Source: Anaerolineaceae bacterium UBA4890
GTDB lineage: Bacteria > Chloroflexota > Anaerolineae > Anaerolineales > Anaerolineaceae
DNA length: 64,000 nt
Assembly: GCA_002399085.1 (NCBI GenBank)
Contig: DHCY01000039.1
Coordinates: 26,338-90,337 of the forward strand
Reading direction: 5' to 3'
The translations under genes and the position numbers were made by a program. Below the pieces are notes generated by a model. The model was not told the DNA's origin. It did not search any database and saw nothing but the letters and a program-made list of their open reading frames with translations. Each line of letters starts with the position of its first letter. Position 1 is the stretch's first letter. Positions 30,443 through 39,395 of the stretch are shown here, in pieces.

Positions 30443-31047
30443 GTCATTCTGAAAGAAGTGAAGAATCATAGCAGTATTGCCACAACGATTCCGACCCAGT
30501 ACCATCAAGATCCTTCGCAACTAAAGCTCAGGATGACAAACTTTAGAGCTCAGGTTGACAACAGGCGTGTCGCCACAACGATTCCGATTCAGTACCATCA
30601 AGATCCTTCGCACTCGAAGAGTCCTGCGGAAAAAAGCTCAGGATGACAACTGGTTTGTCATTCTGAACGAAGTGAAGAATCTTAGCAGTATTGCCACAAC
30701 GATTCCGATTCAGTACCATCAAGATCCTTCGCAACCAAAGCTCAGGATGACAAGTAAGAGAATAAAGATCCTTCGCAACTAAAGCTCAGGATGACAGCTG
30801 GTTTGTCATTCTGAACGAAGTGAAGAATCTCAGCAGTATTGCCACAACGATTCCGACCCAGTACCTTCAAGATCCTTCGCAACCAAAGCTCAGGATGACA
30901 GGTAAGAGAGTAAAGATCCTTCGCAACTAAAGCTCAGGATGACAGCTGGTTTGTCATTCTGAACGAAGTTAAGAATCTCAGCAGTATTGCCACAACGATT
31001 CCGACCCAGTACCTTCAAGATCCTTCGCAACTAAAGCTCAGGATGAC
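30443..31047. repeat. Array of imperfect palindromes, 148-bp period
   Basis: Four units start at 30443, 30657, 30805 and 30953 with GTCATTCTGAACGAAG (or a close variant) and end about 95 bp later with GCTCAGGATGAC; a fifth, lacking its left arm, lies at 30569-30648. The last three repeat every 148 bp because a half unit (AGATCCTTCGCAACTAAAGC) is inserted between them. Left and right arms of each unit are inverted versions of each other, so each unit can fold into a long imperfect hairpin. It fills the gap between the tRNA and galM and encodes nothing convincing. Confidence 0.9.
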
Positions 31048-31072
31048 AAGTAAGAGAATAAAGAGTAGTCGA

Positions 31073-32161
31073 CTATGCATCAATGATGCCAAATTCAAAG
31101 GTGGTTCGGCTCTCAAACTTGTCTCCAGGCTGAAGGATTGGGCTGGGAAAGTCCGGGCGATTGACCGCATCTGGTGGAAACTGGGTCTCGAGACATAAGC
31201 CACCATATCGCGCATACGGGACTCCAAATCTACCCGGGACAGTCTGATCGATTACTCCACCAGCATAAAAATGCACGCCAGGCATGTCTGTCCAGACAGA
31301 GACCATTCTGCCGCTGGCAGGTTCGGAAAGCATCAGCTTTTTCGAGAAGCGAGCTGGGTCATTTAGCACCCAGTTGTGGTCGAAACCTTTGCCATATTGG
31401 AGTTGCTCCCCTTCCTTAAAGATAGCTGAGCGGATGGCTTTTGGTGACCGGAAATCAAAAGCGGTACCCGCGACCGGATAATTGGTTGTGGGAATCAGGT
31501 TCTCATCGACAGCAGTGAAGCTGTCGGCATCGATCCACAACATATGGTCGAGAATGTTACTGCAAGCCGGACCGCCAAGGTTAAAGTAACTGTGATTGGT
31601 CAGACTAAGTGGTGTTGCCTGGGAGCTGACCGCCTGGTACAAAATCCCGAAGCGATTGGCGTCACCCAATGTATAGGTGACCCGGATGTTCAGCTTACCG
31701 GGATATCCCTGGTCGCCTTCAGGGCTTGACAGGCTGAGAATGAGGCTGGCAGAATCTGGTGTCGAGGTGGTAGCTGCCTGCCAAATCCTTGTTTCGAAAC
31801 CTTCTGGTCCGGAATGGAGGTTGTTGGGTCCGTCATTTTTTGGAAGGGTGTAGATTTTTCCATCGAGTTCAAACCTGCCCTGACAAATGCGATTTGAGAC
31901 CCGCCCGATGATGCCGCCGAAAAACATTGGATTGGATAAGTAAAGGCTGGGGTCCTGATAGGAAAGCACGACATCATCGAACTTGTTGCGGCGATCCGGT
32001 ACGCTCAGGCTTTGGATAACACCACCCAAATCCAGAATGCCAGCAGAAAGCCCGTTGGCATTTTTTATTGTATAAAGGGTGATTTGACTCCCATCAGCCG
32101 TTTGAAGAAAAGGGGATTTCGTTATTCTGTTCATTGAATTCATTTTATCAAAAAACTTCAT
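31073..32161 (-). CDS. galM: Aldose 1-epimerase (galactose mutarotase)
   Basis: A 362-residue mutarotase that speeds the alpha/beta interconversion of galactose and glucose. Family marks are GGVIGRVSNRICQGRFELDG, the catalytic base His in NHSYFNLGG, DADSFTAVDENLIPT, and the acid Glu in GGLCLETQFPPDAVN. No signal peptide. Three candidate starts exist (32161, 32143, 32134); the family alignment begins near NRITKSPF, and GATAAAAT sits just before the 32134 ATG, so a shorter, leaderless form is possible. It is not in a gal operon. Confidence 0.93.
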   Translation of the reverse strand: MKFFDKMNSMNRITKSPFLQTADGSQITLYTIKNANGLSAGILDLGGVIQSLSVPDRRNKFDDVVLSYQDPSLYLSNPMFFGGIIGRVSNRICQGRFELDGKIYTLPKNDGPNNLHSGPEGFETRIWQAATTSTPDSASLILSLSSPEGDQGYPGKLNIRVTYTLGDANRFGILYQAVSSQATPLSLTNHSYFNLGGPACSNILDHMLWIDADSFTAVDENLIPTTNYPVAGTAFDFRSPKAIRSAIFKEGEQLQYGKGFDHNWVLNDPARFSKKLMLSEPASGRMVSVWTDMPGVHFYAGGVIDQTVPGRFGVPYARYGGLCLETQFPPDAVNRPDFPSPILQPGDKFESRTTFEFGIIDA

Positions 32162-32293
32162 CTATCTCAGACTGAATTGTGAGGAAAGAATGTTAAGCGG
32201 AAGGCGTTTATAATTTGCTTGAGACAAGCAGGCTTACCTCTGGGGGCACAATAGGCAATGATATAATTTTGGAAAACTTGATGAGGAAAAAAC

Positions 32294-33133
32294 ATGATGA
32301 GTGAATTTTTAACTTACCACGAAATTGACGCTGCCACCGACGCTGTTCGCGCGCGATTTACCACCATTCCGCAAATTGGCTTAATCCTTGGCTCCGGGTT
32401 GGGTGAGCTGGCAGATTCAATCGAGAACCCTACCATCGTGCCTACCCATGAAATCCCCTTCTGGCCGGTCTCGACTGTTCCCGGTCACAAAGGGCGCCTG
32501 GTGATTGGCGAACTGGAGGGCAAGCAGGTGATGGTATTGCAAGGTCGCACCCATTTTTACGAAGGTCATTCTGTTAGTAAAATTGGGCTGCCCATCCGCG
32601 TGATGCAGCGCCTGGGCATGCAGACCCTGATTCTCACCAATGCATCCGGCGGTTTGAATGACGCCTACTATGCTGGTGATATTATGCTGATCAAGGACCA
32701 CCTCGCGCTGCTGCCGATGGCGGGTCAAAACCCACTACGCGGACCCAACCTGGATGAGTTTGGACCGCGCTTCCCGGACATGAGCGCTGTATATAACCCC
32801 GAGCTGATCGAGCTTGCCCAGGAAGTCGGCAAGGAACTTGGCATTAAGTTGCATGAAGGAGTTTATGTCAGTCTTTCCGGTCCTTCTTTTGAAACCCCGG
32901 CAGACTGCCGCTTCCTGAAGATGGTAGGTGCCGATGCGGTTGGCATGTCCACCGTTCCTGAAGCGATCGTTGCCAAACACGGTGGAATGGACATCCTCGG
33001 ATTTGCTACAATCACCAACAAAATTGACCCGGATGGCACCAACAAAGCCAGTCACGAAGAGGTGCTCCAGGTTGGCGATCAACTCGCACCAAATCTGATG
33101 AAAGTTATCCGGGGAGTCCTTCGCCGGCTATAA
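32294..33133 (+). CDS. Purine nucleoside phosphorylase (trimeric type)
   Basis: A 279-residue phosphorylase that splits inosine or guanosine to base and ribose-1-phosphate for salvage. It matches the trimeric PNP family: LILGSGLGELADSI, VPGHKGRLVIGELEG, GRTHFYEGH, NASGGLNDAYYAGD, the base site SGPSFETPADCRFLKMVGAD, GMSTVPEAIVAKH and TITNKIDPDG. GAGGA lies before the double ATG; TATAAT is at 32262-32267. It opens a compact plus-strand run with gaps of 8-14 nt to the sensor gene. A second phosphorylase of the related MTAP type is at 44847. Confidence 0.95.
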   Translation: MMSEFLTYHEIDAATDAVRARFTTIPQIGLILGSGLGELADSIENPTIVPTHEIPFWPVSTVPGHKGRLVIGELEGKQVMVLQGRTHFYEGHSVSKIGLPIRVMQRLGMQTLILTNASGGLNDAYYAGDIMLIKDHLALLPMAGQNPLRGPNLDEFGPRFPDMSAVYNPELIELAQEVGKELGIKLHEGVYVSLSGPSFETPADCRFLKMVGADAVGMSTVPEAIVAKHGGMDILGFATITNKIDPDGTNKASHEEVLQVGDQLAPNLMKVIRGVLRRL

Positions 33134-33145
33134 TTTCGTTTAAAG

Positions 33146-33838
33146 ATGAATTACGTTATTCGGTTTCTTGCGGAATTTGAAGTTCCGATTTACTTGGTGT
33201 TGGGCATCGTTGCCCTGGTGTATTTACGGCGCGTTCTGATGGCGCTGGAAGAAAAACGCAGCGCAATTTTTGGGCTGGAGCGCGAAGCCGCCCAGCGTAA
33301 GGTGGTTTCAGCGACCTCCGTGCTGATCCTGGTAGGATTGCTGACAGTTGGTGAGTTTATCGTGGCTACTTTTTTGGCAGGTGAACTGTCGCAGGAACCG
33401 ACTTTTGCCACGCCGACAATCGAAGTGCTCACCACAGCGACCACCACGCTGCCTGGCGTGATCCCCACCGATGCGACGCCAACACCCACACTTTATCCCC
33501 AGGCTGATATCGAAGGGATCGACAGCGCATGTATCAACGATATTTTAGAAATCGAAAGTCCGGAACACCTCGAAGAGATCAGTGGTGTTGTAGAATTGAT
33601 TGGCAGTGTGAACACTGAAAATTTGGGCTCGTACAAGTATGAGTATTCGACGATGGGTGAACCAAACTGGCAGACCATTGCAGCCGGAAGCGGCACACGC
33701 ATCGACGAGAGCCTGGGCAGCTGGTATACCAGCGACCTGGTTGCTGGTGAATATATGCTCAGGTTGGTCGCCCTGGATAACGATGGGGTTGATCAGTCGG
33801 CATGCGTTATCGTTGTTACCGTTACAGGGGATCAGTAA
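33146..33838 (+). CDS. Membrane protein with extracellular Ig/FN3-like domain
   Basis: A 230-residue protein I cannot name. Two hydrophobic segments (about 12-33 and 58-82) flank a charged cytoplasmic loop EEKRSAIFGLEREAAQRK. A Thr/Pro linker (about 88-118, PTDATPTPT) leads to a C-terminal all-beta segment with SGVVELIGSVNTENLG, KYEYSTMGEPNWQTIA and AGEYMLRLVALDNDGV, reminiscent of FN3/Ig folds. It begins 12 nt after the phosphorylase and ends 8 nt before the GNAT, so it is in the same operon. Confidence 0.72.
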   Translation: MNYVIRFLAEFEVPIYLVLGIVALVYLRRVLMALEEKRSAIFGLEREAAQRKVVSATSVLILVGLLTVGEFIVATFLAGELSQEPTFATPTIEVLTTATTTLPGVIPTDATPTPTLYPQADIEGIDSACINDILEIESPEHLEEISGVVELIGSVNTENLGSYKYEYSTMGEPNWQTIAAGSGTRIDESLGSWYTSDLVAGEYMLRLVALDNDGVDQSACVIVVTVTGDQ

Positions 33839-33846
33839 AGGAAAAA

Positions 33847-34386
33847 ATGGCAAAACTAAAAGTCCTTAAAGCAAATCATGGTCATTTTGACGAGATGGTT
33901 GAAATTGATCACAGTATCAGCAGCAAGTATGCCTATCGTCTGATCACCGATCTCGGTGCCCAGGCTTCTACTTTTAAATTCGAACGCGTCAAGCTTCCCC
34001 GTGAAGCCCATTTGAGTTACATGAGGGATAAAGATTCACTGCTGAAATCCTGGAATGATGCCAATCTGATTTACGTGGGCGAACTGGATGAAGTCCTGGT
34101 AGGCTATGTGGTAATTGACAGCAAAACTCTCTCGGCTACTGCCCGCGTGAGCGACCTGGTGGTGATGCCCGAATTGCGGCAAAAGGGTATTGGGCGCACC
34201 TTGCTGGCGGTTGCTGAAAGCTGGGCATTGGAGAACAAACTCGAGCGTGTTCTCGTTGAAACCCCCATGCGCAACTATCCCATGATCGAATTAGCGCTAT
34301 CGTGCGGATACGAACTTTGCGGCTTTTTAGATCAGTATTTCCCCAACGATGACCCGGCTTTGTTCTACCAAAAAAGGCTGGCGTAA
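33847..34386 (+). CDS. GNAT-family N-acetyltransferase
   Basis: A 179-residue acetyltransferase. The acetyl-CoA loop is LVVMPELRQKGIGRTLL (Q/R-x-x-G-x-G/A near 118-126), preceded by the sheet IYVGELDEVLVGYVVI and followed by ERVLVETPMRNYPMIELALS. The N-terminus (LKANHGHFDEMVEIDHSISS) matches the usual first helix. AAAGGA lies before the ATG at 33847; a longer frame start at 33802 would overlap the upstream gene. The substrate is unknown. It sits between a membrane protein and the sensor gene in one operon. Confidence 0.87.
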   Translation: MAKLKVLKANHGHFDEMVEIDHSISSKYAYRLITDLGAQASTFKFERVKLPREAHLSYMRDKDSLLKSWNDANLIYVGELDEVLVGYVVIDSKTLSATARVSDLVVMPELRQKGIGRTLLAVAESWALENKLERVLVETPMRNYPMIELALSCGYELCGFLDQYFPNDDPALFYQKRLA

Positions 34387-34400
34387 GGCGTGATGTATTT

Positions 34401-36347
34401 ATGCAGTTAATGATCAACCTCTCCCTGGTGCTTGAGACCCTCAACCAGATCCTGTACGCCGGTGTGGCAATTACAGCAATTGCCCTGCTGATGTACGCCA
34501 CTGGTTTCAACTTCAGGGACCGCATTGTGCAAACCTTTGCCCTCATTTTGGTGTGCGTCGTGTTGATATACACTGGTGAGACTGTTGCGGCAGTCTCAGA
34601 CAAACCAGAGTATATCCAGCTATGGCTGCAGTTAAAATGGATCGGTCTGATGATGCTTCCGGCGGTTTATTTGCACTTTTCAGACACGCTGCTCACTGTA
34701 AGCGGAAGACCCAGCCGCGGCAGGCGCAAAACTTTCGTGTGGCTCACGTATCTTTTTACTGGTCTGGCTGCTGTTCTGATCTTTTTTGGCATATCGATTG
34801 GCGGGCTTGCCCCCGAAAAAGCGCCAATGTATTACCTGGAACGCAACCAGGTTACCCTGTACTTTGGTATCTTTTACATCGTTGTGATGGCGATGGTCAG
34901 TTACAACCTGGTTCGGGCGATGATCCGCACTGTCACCAAAACCGGCTTGCGGCGCATGATCTACCTGTTTTTGGGCGCTGCCGCGATAGCAATCAGCAGC
35001 ATAATTTTCCTCTTCCATGGTAATTCCTGGTTTGCCCTGCACCCGCATTGGTTCTGGTTTTTTAGCATACTGGGATCGTTGATTACCGGATTCTTCGTGG
35101 TTGTTATGACCTATACGGTTTCCTTCTTTGGCTTGCTTTGGACAGACCGCCAGATCAAGAGCCGCTTATTTCGCTGGCTCTTGCGTGGTCCTTTTACGGT
35201 GGCAATCGTTTTGGGACTGACCACGATCGCGCGCAGATACGGAGAGCTGCAAGGTGAAGCCTATAGCTTCTATGTTCCCATCGTCATGGTGGGTGGCTTT
35301 TTGCTCATACAGTATGCCATCAATATTTTCTCGCCATATATTGAAAAATCATTCTTCTGGGGAGATGACCGCAAAGACCTGGAAGCAATCCAGTCTCTGC
35401 AGGACAGGATGCTCACCAACCGGGACCTGCACCAGTTTTTGGAGACCACTGTAGCTCTCATTAGCGATCGCTTACCTGTTTCAGGTGGATTCATCGCCCT
35501 TTTGGAAGGTCAAAATGTGGTTAAAACGGTTAGCGCAGGTGATCAAAAAGCCATTGAAGATATCGATGTCAGCGATCAATTCATCAAGCAGGTGCAGGAA
35601 AACCTGGGCGAGCAAGAGGGGCTGATCGAATGGGATGGTTTATACCTGGTGCCCCTCGAATTTGCCTTCGAAGATGAAAAGTCAAGGTTGCTGGGCTTGG
35701 GTGGTTTTGTAAAAAATGACAACCGGGAGGTGGAGGATGAAGATAAAGAGGCGATCCTCCAGCTTGCCGAGCGCGCCACCCTGGCTATCAAGGACCACGC
35801 TTTGCAAAAGCAGGTCCTTCAGAGCCTTTCCGCGCTGCAAACCGAGGTCGATTACCTCCAGAATTTGCGTGCAGCAACCAGTTTCAATGTTGAAAAATTG
35901 AAGAATTTCCAACAGCCAGAATTGCCTGAAGGCATGTCAACCTGGGTAAAAGATGCCCTGACGCACTATTGGGGCGGACCGAAACTGACCAATAATCCAC
36001 TGATGCAGTTTAAGGTGGTTGAGGAAAAAAGTGGAAATCAGGACGGCAATCGCACAAACGCGCTGCGTACCGTGTTGACAGAAGCGATCGAAATGACCAA
36101 GCCGTCTGGCGAGCGCAAGTTTACCAGTGAGTGGCTGCTGTATAACATCCTCGAGCTCAAGTTCTTGCAAGGAAAAAAAGTGCGCGATGTTGCCCGAAAA
36201 CTGGCTGTCTCTGAAGCCGACCTTTATCGAAAGCAGAAAATTGCGATCGAAGGCATAGCCCAAAAAATAGCAGATATGGAAGCGAATGCCAACGGAAATG
36301 GCGATCACGCAGAAACCGCCAATGAGCCTGAGGAAAAAACCTCATAA
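34401..36347 (+). CDS. Membrane sensor: 7TM receptor, GAF, helix-turn-helix output
   Basis: A 648-residue signalling protein with a 7TM N-terminus (about 10-245, histidine-kinase-N/7TM type, with LWLQLKWIGLMMLPAVYLHF), a GAF domain (about 320-470), a coiled coil (about 468-490) and a C-terminal region of about 110 residues (510-620) with ALRTVLTEAIEMTKPSGERK and a helix-turn-helix LQGKKVRDVARKLAVSEADL. I associate this last part with a transcription-regulator-like output of Chloroflexota sensors. No H-box, HATPase, GGDEF or phosphatase domain is present. It lies 14 nt after the GNAT gene. What it senses and binds is unknown. Confidence 0.78.
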   Translation: MQLMINLSLVLETLNQILYAGVAITAIALLMYATGFNFRDRIVQTFALILVCVVLIYTGETVAAVSDKPEYIQLWLQLKWIGLMMLPAVYLHFSDTLLTVSGRPSRGRRKTFVWLTYLFTGLAAVLIFFGISIGGLAPEKAPMYYLERNQVTLYFGIFYIVVMAMVSYNLVRAMIRTVTKTGLRRMIYLFLGAAAIAISSIIFLFHGNSWFALHPHWFWFFSILGSLITGFFVVVMTYTVSFFGLLWTDRQIKSRLFRWLLRGPFTVAIVLGLTTIARRYGELQGEAYSFYVPIVMVGGFLLIQYAINIFSPYIEKSFFWGDDRKDLEAIQSLQDRMLTNRDLHQFLETTVALISDRLPVSGGFIALLEGQNVVKTVSAGDQKAIEDIDVSDQFIKQVQENLGEQEGLIEWDGLYLVPLEFAFEDEKSRLLGLGGFVKNDNREVEDEDKEAILQLAERATLAIKDHALQKQVLQSLSALQTEVDYLQNLRAATSFNVEKLKNFQQPELPEGMSTWVKDALTHYWGGPKLTNNPLMQFKVVEEKSGNQDGNRTNALRTVLTEAIEMTKPSGERKFTSEWLLYNILELKFLQGKKVRDVARKLAVSEADLYRKQKIAIEGIAQKIADMEANANGNGDHAETANEPEEKTS

Positions 36348-36413
36348 TTGATTCTGGCACGAATATTGTAGGGTTCAGGCTGTATATTGTGATCGGTATG
36401 CGGAGTAAAAAAC

Positions 36414-38762
36414 GTGGCGCAAAGCAAGACAACAGGAAAAATTAGCAAAGCTAAAGCACTTGAACTGCAAAAAGTCCAGGAGGCTGACGAGCAGCGCAAA
36501 CTTGAACAGCAGAAGAAGACCCGGCGAGTGATCTGGGACCTTACCGCGCTGTTCCTGTTGGTTGTCGGGGCAATCCTCCTATTGGCATTGCTGGGAATCA
36601 CCCACGGGAACCTCGTCGATAGCAGCGTTTTCACATTGAAACGCTGGTTTGGTTGGGGTCGCTTTCTGGTCGCGATCGCAATCTTTCTTGCAGGCTGGAT
36701 TTTGTTGCTTTGGAGGAAATCGCCGCCCGAAGACTTCAAACTTGGTCGGATACTGATCATTGAACTCGGATTGTTTCTCCTGCTGGGTGTTTTTTCGGCA
36801 TTCGCTGACGATACTGTCTCTGCGGTCAATGCAGGCATCAGCGCAGGCGGCATTGTCGGGTTTGGTCTGGCATATCCGCTGCGCAGCCTTGTCGGAAACG
36901 TGCCGACTGGCATCTTTTTATCGGTCATATCCATGGTGCTGCTGATCCTCGGTTTTCGTTTGTCCGCGCACATTGAGCGATGGGCAAAAACCGAAGCGGG
37001 TCAGTTTCAGGCATATCCCCAGGTTTTTCTGGATGATGCACCGGGGTTGCCAAACCTTGAACCTCTGGCTGCAGAAAAAGAAAAAAACGAAACCACTCGT
37101 ATAGTCTCGAAAACAGGCTCCAAGAAAACCGACCAGATGGAGTTGCCCCTTGCTTTCCGCAAAGGCGCGCTGGCAGATAACAACAAACCGGTAAAACAAG
37201 TCAAAATAAAGCCACGCTCTGATCAGTTGCCGCCTTTGAGTTTGCTCGGTCAGGAAAAAACGGTGCTTGCCAACCAGGCGACGATCAATATGAACGCCGC
37301 CATGCTCGAGAAGACTTTGGGCGATTTCGGTGTACCTGCCAAGGTGGTTGGCTATCGGGTGGGACCAACCGTGACGCAATATGCTGTCGAACCAGGTTAT
37401 TTCGACAAGGGCAACACGGAAGAAAAGCAGAAGGTCAGGATCTCAAAAATTTCAGGGTTGTCGCGAGACCTGGCGCTTGCTCTCAAAGCCGAACGGCTGC
37501 GCATCGAAGCCCCTGTGCCGGGAGAATCTTACGTTGGCATCGAAGTTCCGAACAGCGAGCACACGATTGTGCGCCTAAGATCGCTGCTTGAATCGCCTGA
37601 ATTCGCTGAACTCAAGTCTCCGTTGGCGATTCCGATCGGCAGAGGCGTTTCCGGTCAGCCGATTGTCTCTGACCTCGAAAACATGCCCCATCTGATGATT
37701 GCAGGCACAACAAATTCAGGTAAATCGGTATGTATTGCTGCCTTGACCATGTCTTTAGTAATGAATAACCACCCTGATGATTTAAAACTGGTAATGGTTG
37801 ACCCCAAGCGGGTTGAATTGAGCCGCTTCAACGGTCTGCCCCATCTGCTCGGTGAGGTGGAGACCAACGTTGAACGTATTATGGCTGTTTTGCGTTGGGC
37901 GACCACCGAGATGGATAACCGCTACCGCCTGCTTGAAGTGGTCCATGCCCGAAACTTGTCTACCTATAACCAGAAAATGGATAAGCTGGGCAAACCACGC
38001 CTGCCCAGGATTGTGATGCTGATCGACGAGCTGGCTGATTTGATGATCAGTGCACCTGAAGACACTGAAGCAGCCATCGTGCGCCTGGCTCAGAAAGCGC
38101 GGGCGATTGGCATTCACCTGGTAGTAGCAACCCAGCGACCGAGCGTCGAGGTGGTGACGGGCACCATCAAAGCCAATTTCCCCACCCGGATTGCCTTTAC
38201 GGTTGCCTCCTCGACGGATTCACGCGTAATCCTGGATGTGAACGGTGCTGAAACGCTGTTAGGGAAAGGTGACCTGCTCTTTCATCATCCTGAAGTTGGG
38301 CACCCCCAGCGTGCCCAGGGCGTCATGGTCACCGATCATGAAATTCGGGGTGTGATTGATTGGTGGAAAAAACAGTTGCAACTAGAACAACTTACTTCCG
38401 AGACCTTGGTTCTGCCTGATACCAAGAAGTCGAATAAAGTTGAAGAAACACAACAAACTGAACCCGAACTGAATGTTGAAGAGGAAGTGCCCTGGGAAAA
38501 AGAAGTTCAGAGCCTGGAAGAGAACGATGGAGACGAAGCGCTGATCCAACGTGCCACGGAACTTGTGCGTGCAAAACGAAGGGCGAGTGCCTCTTATTTG
38601 CAGCGACATCTGCGCCTGGGTTACCCCCGGGCTGCCTGGCTGATTGAAGAGCTGGAAGCCCGTGGTGTTTTGGGTCCGCCAAGCGGTCCCAGGAAAGAAC
38701 GGGAAATTCTCTTACCGGAAGCCGAAGGTGAAGATGAGGCAGATGAGGATTTTGAAGAATGA
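36414..38762 (+). CDS. ftsK: DNA translocase FtsK/SpoIIIE
   Basis: A 782-residue septal DNA pump that moves chromosome ends through the closing septum. Four TM helices (about 45-185) are followed by a linker of about 90 residues and the motor: alpha domain GDFGVPAKVVGYRVGPTVTQ, Walker A AGTTNSGKSVCIAAL (near 430), Walker B IVMLIDELADLM and VATQRPSVEVVTGTIK. The C-terminal gamma winged helix (ALIQRATELVRAKRRASAS to LEARGVLGPP) is present and reads KOPS in other species. The start is GTG at 36414. Its last 4 nt overlap the next gene (ATGA). Confidence 0.97.
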   Translation: MAQSKTTGKISKAKALELQKVQEADEQRKLEQQKKTRRVIWDLTALFLLVVGAILLLALLGITHGNLVDSSVFTLKRWFGWGRFLVAIAIFLAGWILLLWRKSPPEDFKLGRILIIELGLFLLLGVFSAFADDTVSAVNAGISAGGIVGFGLAYPLRSLVGNVPTGIFLSVISMVLLILGFRLSAHIERWAKTEAGQFQAYPQVFLDDAPGLPNLEPLAAEKEKNETTRIVSKTGSKKTDQMELPLAFRKGALADNNKPVKQVKIKPRSDQLPPLSLLGQEKTVLANQATINMNAAMLEKTLGDFGVPAKVVGYRVGPTVTQYAVEPGYFDKGNTEEKQKVRISKISGLSRDLALALKAERLRIEAPVPGESYVGIEVPNSEHTIVRLRSLLESPEFAELKSPLAIPIGRGVSGQPIVSDLENMPHLMIAGTTNSGKSVCIAALTMSLVMNNHPDDLKLVMVDPKRVELSRFNGLPHLLGEVETNVERIMAVLRWATTEMDNRYRLLEVVHARNLSTYNQKMDKLGKPRLPRIVMLIDELADLMISAPEDTEAAIVRLAQKARAIGIHLVVATQRPSVEVVTGTIKANFPTRIAFTVASSTDSRVILDVNGAETLLGKGDLLFHHPEVGHPQRAQGVMVTDHEIRGVIDWWKKQLQLEQLTSETLVLPDTKKSNKVEETQQTEPELNVEEEVPWEKEVQSLEENDGDEALIQRATELVRAKRRASASYLQRHLRLGYPRAAWLIEELEARGVLGPPSGPRKEREILLPEAEGEDEADEDFEE

Positions 38763-39367
38763 GTGCGGAAAAGTCTGGAAAATTTGATTTCGAAAGGTTT
38801 TTAAGAAAGGCTTTTAAGCATCCACTGGACTGGCTGGCAAGCCGTTTGCTGAAGCTTGGCATCACACCCAACCACATCACCCTGTTCGGATTGGTCGGAA
38901 ACATCGGCGCGGCGGTTTTGATTGCCTTGGGTTACCTGAGTTGGGGCGGTCTGGTTGCAGGGCTGATGGCACCGTTGGATGCAGTGGACGGTGCGATGGC
39001 GCGCCTGAAAGGTGAAACCAGCAAATTTGGTGCCTTCTTGGATTCTGTTATTGATCGTTATGATGAACTTTTTTTGTTTGGCGGTTTAATTGTTTACTTC
39101 TACAATGAAGCAAATTTCGTGGGTATTTTACTGACCTTCCTGGCTGCGACGGGCGCGGTTATGGTCTCGTACACACGTGCCCGGGCTGAAGGGTTGGGAC
39201 TGGATGCGAAGACTGGTATATTGACCCGCATCGAGAGGTCAATTGTGTTGATCATCGGTCTACTATTTTCAAAACCTATCTATTCCGTTGGTATAATTGC
39301 CGTACTGGCAAACGTGACTGCAATTCAGCGAATTTGCCACGTCTGGCAACAAACAAAAGCTGATTAG
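38759..39367 (+). CDS. CDP-alcohol phosphatidyltransferase
   Basis: A 202-residue membrane enzyme of phospholipid head-group transfer. The signature D-G-x2-A-R-x8-G-x3-D-x3-D is complete: DAVDGAMARLKGETSKFG then AFLDSVIDRYDE (about 80-110). Several TM helices follow. It resembles PgsA- and phosphatidylinositol-phosphate-synthase-like proteins; PgsA or an inositol-phosphate variant cannot be separated by eye. The ATG overlaps the ftsK stop, so the two are translationally coupled, and lgt, whose donor is phosphatidylglycerol, follows 28 nt later. That pairing makes phosphatidylglycerol synthesis attractive but unproven. Confidence 0.88.
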   Translation: MSAEKSGKFDFERFLRKAFKHPLDWLASRLLKLGITPNHITLFGLVGNIGAAVLIALGYLSWGGLVAGLMAPLDAVDGAMARLKGETSKFGAFLDSVIDRYDELFLFGGLIVYFYNEANFVGILLTFLAATGAVMVSYTRARAEGLGLDAKTGILTRIERSIVLIIGLLFSKPIYSVGIIAVLANVTAIQRICHVWQQTKAD

Positions 39368-39395
39368 ACCGCTCGGGTCTAAGAAAGGGAACCCT

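Noticed and set aside
30443..31047. CRISPR array
   Set aside because: Units are about 95 bp, palindromic and unequally spaced; spacers are not unique and no cas gene is near.
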